This document shows positions 61,082-64,000 of a stretch of DNA of 64,000 nucleotides, piece after piece (the stretch's first letter is position 1; every line of letters begins with the position of its first letter). The notes beneath the pieces are model-generated. The model was not told where the DNA came from. It saw only the letters and a program-made list of their open reading frames with translations, and ran no database searches. The DNA is from Streptomyces bathyalis (lineage in GTDB: Bacteria; Actinomycetota; Actinomycetes; Streptomycetales; Streptomycetaceae), in NCBI RefSeq assembly GCF_015910445.1, contig NZ_CP048882.1:5019501-5083500 (forward strand), read 5' to 3'. The position numbers were made by a program, and so were the translations under genes.

Positions 61082-62535
61082 CCTCGCGGTTCTCGCTCAC
61101 GCCGCCCGCGCCCACGTCGCCGGCTCCGGGGGTCCCGGGGGCCGGACAGAGCCGCACGGCCACCCTCGCGGTCACCACGTCGATGACCTTCCTGGTGCTG
61201 ATGGACTACACCGCTCCGATGACCGTGCTGCCCGACATGGCCGCCTCCTTCGGCACCGGACCGAGCGGCCAGGCGTGGCTGCTCAACGGCATAGCCCTCG
61301 GCCTGGCCGCCTCGCTGCTCGTGGCCGGGAGCCTGGCCGACGACTACGGGCGCAAGCGTGTCTTCGTCCTCGGTGCGTTCGGGCTCGCGGTCACCATGGC
61401 GCTCGGCGCGCTCGCCACGGGCACCGTCGGATTCACGCTCGCCCGTGTCGCACAGGGCGCCGCGGGTGCGGCCGTCATCGCCGCCAGCCTCGGCCTCATC
61501 GCGCGTGCCTTCCCCTCCGGCGCGGGACGTGCCAGGGCCACCGCGCTGTGGGGAGCGGCCCTCACCGGGGGTATCGCCGCCGGCCCGCTCGTCTCCAGCG
61601 GTCTGAACGCGCTCAGCTGGCGTGCTTGTTACTTGCTGCTGGCGTCTGCCGCCCTGCCCGTCGCGTTCGTCGCCCTGCGCAGGCTCCCCGAGTCCCGCGA
61701 CCCGCGCCCCGGGCGCCCCGACCTGCTGGGCGCGGCCACGCTCGGGCTGGCCCTCTCCGCGCTCTTCGCGGCGCTCACCGTCGGCCGCGACGGATGGCTC
61801 CGTCCCGCTGTGGCGGCGCTGCTGGCCGCGGCCGTGCTGCTCGGTGCGGCCTTCATCGTGGTCGAACGGCGCAGCAGGGCGCCGATGATCGACCTCGCAC
61901 TCTTCCGGCGGCCCGACTTCCTGGCGGCCACGGGCGGCGCACTGTTCACGGGGCTCGCCGTGATCGGGCTCTTCAGCTACGTTCCGGCGCTGCTCCAGCA
62001 GACGATCGGACTCTCCCCGCTCGCCACCGCGTGGCTGTTCGCGCTGTGGTCCGGCACGGCGCTCGTGGCCGCGGCGCTGTCACGTCGCGTCGTGCACCTG
62101 CTCGCGCCGCGGCGCCAACTGGCCGCCGGTTTCCTGCTGTCGGCGCTCGGCACCGCGGCGCTGCTCGGCGGCGCGGGTGCCGGCTCGTGGGAACGGCTCG
62201 TGCCGGGGCTGTTCGTGGCGGGGATCGGAAGCGGCCTGCTCAACGCGGCGCTGCCACGGGTCGCCGTGGAGAGCGTCCCGCCCGAGCGTGCCGCCATGGG
62301 CTCGGGCGCCAACAACACCGCCCGCTACATCGGTTCGGCCATGGGCGTCGCCCTCACCGTCGCCGTCAGCACAACTCATCGCGGGAGCGAAGACGTGCGC
62401 GGGCTCGCGGTGGGAACAGACCACGCGCTGCTGGTCGCGTGCGTGCTGGCGCTGGCCGGGGCCGCCACGGTGCTGGCGCTGCGCGAGAGGTCCGCCGACC
62501 GCGAGAGGTCCGCCGATGCGGCCACGTGCGTCTGA
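61072..62535 (+). CDS. MFS transporter (DHA2-like, 14 TM)
   Basis: A 487-residue major facilitator: VTTSMTFLVLMDYTAPMTVLPDMA, GSLADDYGRKRVFV (motif A) and ARVAQGAAGAAVIAASLGL (motif C-like) are typical drug or metabolite exporters. The C-terminus carries an 18-bp tandem duplication (62482-62517) encoding RERSAD twice. ATG 61072 is preferred because the promoter suggests a leaderless transcript; in-frame ATGs at 61057 and 61060 are alternatives. Probably controlled by the divergent HxlR protein. Confidence 0.83.
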   Translation: MNEPSRFSLTPPAPTSPAPGVPGAGQSRTATLAVTTSMTFLVLMDYTAPMTVLPDMAASFGTGPSGQAWLLNGIALGLAASLLVAGSLADDYGRKRVFVLGAFGLAVTMALGALATGTVGFTLARVAQGAAGAAVIAASLGLIARAFPSGAGRARATALWGAALTGGIAAGPLVSSGLNALSWRACYLLLASAALPVAFVALRRLPESRDPRPGRPDLLGAATLGLALSALFAALTVGRDGWLRPAVAALLAAAVLLGAAFIVVERRSRAPMIDLALFRRPDFLAATGGALFTGLAVIGLFSYVPALLQQTIGLSPLATAWLFALWSGTALVAAALSRRVVHLLAPRRQLAAGFLLSALGTAALLGGAGAGSWERLVPGLFVAGIGSGLLNAALPRVAVESVPPERAAMGSGANNTARYIGSAMGVALTVAVSTTHRGSEDVRGLAVGTDHALLVACVLALAGAATVLALRERSADRERSADAATCV

Positions 62536-62734
62536 CGTCCGTACCGCTGGGACGGCACCGTGCTGTGCGCTTCCGGGACACACCGGCCGCGGAAGTAGTG
62601 GCGCAAGCCGTCGCGTTGCCCGTCCGGATCTGGGAGGGCTCAGGCCCGATCGGTCGAACTCCCCACCGTGCGTGGGATGTTCACGCCCGATGCACATTCG
62701 TCGGATCGAGTGAAAGTCGGAGGGAAATTCACCC

Positions 62735-63211
62735 TCACACTTCGGCGTCGCCTGCCTCTTCGGACGGTGACGGGTCGGTCAGGCAGACCCCGTCGCCGTG
62801 GCCCGCCCGCAAGAGTTCGGCCAACGCGTCGTCCACGCCCAGCACTTCGCCCTCGGTGCCCGCCGGCACGGCACGCAGCGTGCGCTCAAGCCATCCGGAG
62901 ACGATGCCCGAGGGGGTCTCCAGCAGGGCGTCGCCGTCGGGGGAGGAGAGCGCCACACAGATCACGTCACGCCCCTGGACCTTCGCCGGCCACACGCGTA
63001 CGTCCCCCTCGCCGCAGGGGCGGAAGACGCCCTCGACGAGCAGTTCCCGTGCGAACGTCCAGGTGACGGGCGCGCCCGTGCCGACGTGGAAGGCGATGTG
63101 CGCGGCGTAGGGATCCTTCGCGAGATACGTCAGACGCGCCTGTACGGGAAGGCCGTGCTCGGGTGAGAGCACAAGCCTGATCTCGAGCTCGCATTCGATG
63201 ACGAGGTTCAT
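62735..63211 (-). CDS. ssgG: SsgA-like cell-division/sporulation protein
   Basis: A 158-residue SALP-family protein: LPVQARLTYLAKDPYAAHIAFH, WTFARELLVEGVFRPCGEGDVRVWP and VICVALSSPDGDALLETP match SsgA/SsgB. SALPs are unique to sporulating actinomycetes; SsgG helps place sporulation septa. The symbol is assigned because S. coelicolor ssgG lies at the same position near hppD, as I recall. The ~20-residue acidic tail is longer than SsgB's. ATG 63211 follows AAAGGGCGG. The convergent gap 62536-62734 holds nothing evident. Confidence 0.8.
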   Translation of the reverse strand: MNLVIECELEIRLVLSPEHGLPVQARLTYLAKDPYAAHIAFHVGTGAPVTWTFARELLVEGVFRPCGEGDVRVWPAKVQGRDVICVALSSPDGDALLETPSGIVSGWLERTLRAVPAGTEGEVLGVDDALAELLRAGHGDGVCLTDPSPSEEAGDAEV

Positions 63212-63476
63212 CGGACCGCCCTTTCGTGATCCCGTGATCAGTCGCGCAGCCTGTCTTGGCGTGCACTGAAGAGGGCCCAGGCCGTGGCCGGTTACGCGTG
63301 TTCGCGCCATTCTCTCCCCAGAGTGGGCCCGTGCGTCCAGCACGGGTGGGCAAGTTGTCGGCCCTGTCTGGTAGATGTGGACACTACGCTTCACGGTTGC
63401 ACCGCGCGGGTCAACTGCGGAGCACGTACGTCACAAGACGACACAACAGTCGAAACAGATACGGGACCTGGACACT

Positions 63477-64000
63477 ATGAGCGCGCCCCTCTCAGGATCC
63501 TCCGGCGGAAGCCCTGCCCCCGGCTTCTATCCGGATCCGTCCATCCCCGGCTACATCCGCTACTGGAACGGCTCCTCATGGGTGCCCGGCACCAGCCGCC
63601 CCCAGCCGGAAGAGGGCGAGGCGATGCCCACGCCGCCGTCGGCCGCCGCCGCGTCCTCGGCGGTCGCTCCGCCCACCCGGGAGGAGCCGGCACCGGCGGA
63701 GGAGACCGGACCGGTCTTCCTCGACGAGGAGATGGACAGCGGCGCCGGCCCTGAGTCACAGCTGCCCGCCGCCCGCAGCGGTGATGCGCCTCTGCCCGAG
63801 GTGCGCCCGCGCGGCGAGGTCGCGACCGCCGGGTCCATCGACTGGGACGATCCGAGCCGCCTCCACGGGCAGCGCCCGGAGCCCGCGTCGGCATGGCAGG
63901 CCGACGCGGCCCGGCAGGGAGGCTTCGCCGGGCAGAGCGAGGAGCGCATCTCGTGGGGCCGCGGTGAGGGCGGCGAGGCAGCAGCAGGCGCTTCTGGCGC
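63477..64000 (+). CDS. DUF2510-containing protein, probably RDD family (5' part)
   Basis: 174 codons run off the window edge. Residues ~13-42 (PGFYPDPSIPGYIRYWNGSS) are a DUF2510 module, followed by a Pro/Ala/Glu-rich linker with EETGPVFLDEE. In streptomycetes this start belongs to RDD-family membrane proteins whose TM domain would come later. The divergent interval 63212-63476 to ssgG holds no gene. Confidence 0.75.
   Translation, partial: MSAPLSGSSGGSPAPGFYPDPSIPGYIRYWNGSSWVPGTSRPQPEEGEAMPTPPSAAAASSAVAPPTREEPAPAEETGPVFLDEEMDSGAGPESQLPAARSGDAPLPEVRPRGEVATAGSIDWDDPSRLHGQRPEPASAWQADAARQGGFAGQSEERISWGRGEGGEAAAGASG

Noticed and set aside
63360..63370. GGCCCTGTCTG resembling the MITE terminal repeat
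   Set aside because: Only 11 bases match, the following GTAGATG differs from ACAAAT, and no partner end or target duplication was found.

Overview
The window is high-GC chromosomal DNA with G/C-ending codons, many GTG and TTG starts, and dense ATGA/GTGA gene overlaps. It comes from a Streptomyces-type filamentous actinomycete. The order matAB, acyltransferase, narK, nnaR, HelD-like helicase, malic enzyme, hupA, murA, then (after other genes) Lrp, hppD and ssgG resembles, from memory, the Streptomyces coelicolor core around SCO2963 to SCO2924. It is therefore probably core chromosome with several accessory insertions.

Layout. 1-2.8 kb: a proline-type Na+ symporter and a maltokinase-cap-like protein. 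3.3-7.4 kb: a translationally coupled exopolysaccharide operon (matA, matB, acyltransferase). 7.5-10.3 kb: nitrate/nitrite transporter and its NnaR-type regulator with a GlnR-like box between them. 10.4-19.2 kb: housekeeping block (DUF4190 protein, HelD-like ATPase, cold-shock protein, malic enzyme, HU, MurA, YqgE, DUF3039). 19.4-24.4 kb: sugar ABC importer without its own ATPase plus a cytosolic GH20 hexosaminidase, behind a DasR-like site; this reads as a chito-oligosaccharide uptake and cleavage unit. 24.7-30.1 kb: three-subunit molybdenum hydroxylase operon with odd features. 30.2-35.9 kb: an orphan type VII secretion-like locus made of two tandem copies of a promoter, small partner and WXG protein module, followed by a mycosin protease. 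36-41.4 kb: small enzymes and a DUF2975/HTH pair. 41.6-46.4 kb: an accessory patch with two copies of a ~170-bp MITE, an MFS pump, a RHH-Doc toxin-antitoxin pair, a LysR regulator and an IS481-family element. 46.5-48.3 kb: cysteine dioxygenase coupled to a YeiH-type sulfur-anion exporter. 48.5-53.1 kb: SF2 helicase, a ~580-bp imperfect palindrome, an IclR regulator whose 3' end is tandemly repeated, and a Lon-domain membrane protein. 53.1-56.9 kb: glycine-betaine/choline-type ABC importer. 57-64 kb: Lrp regulator and HPPD (tyrosine catabolism), FAD-linked oxidase, HxlR regulator and MFS pump with three matching operators, SsgG, and the start of a DUF2510/RDD-type membrane protein.

The most unusual things are the duplicated type VII secretion module, the nested MITE/IS481 insertion (one CTAG palindrome gives stop codons to two convergent genes, and the transposase ribosome site sits in a 13-bp hairpin), the long inverted repeat at 50.5-51.0 kb, and the molybdenum hydroxylase operon (low-complexity Fe-S subunit, a relay ORF, and no catalytic glutamate at the usual site). 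No rRNA, tRNA or CRISPR array was seen. All operator, terminator and promoter calls come from reading the sequence and are unverified.
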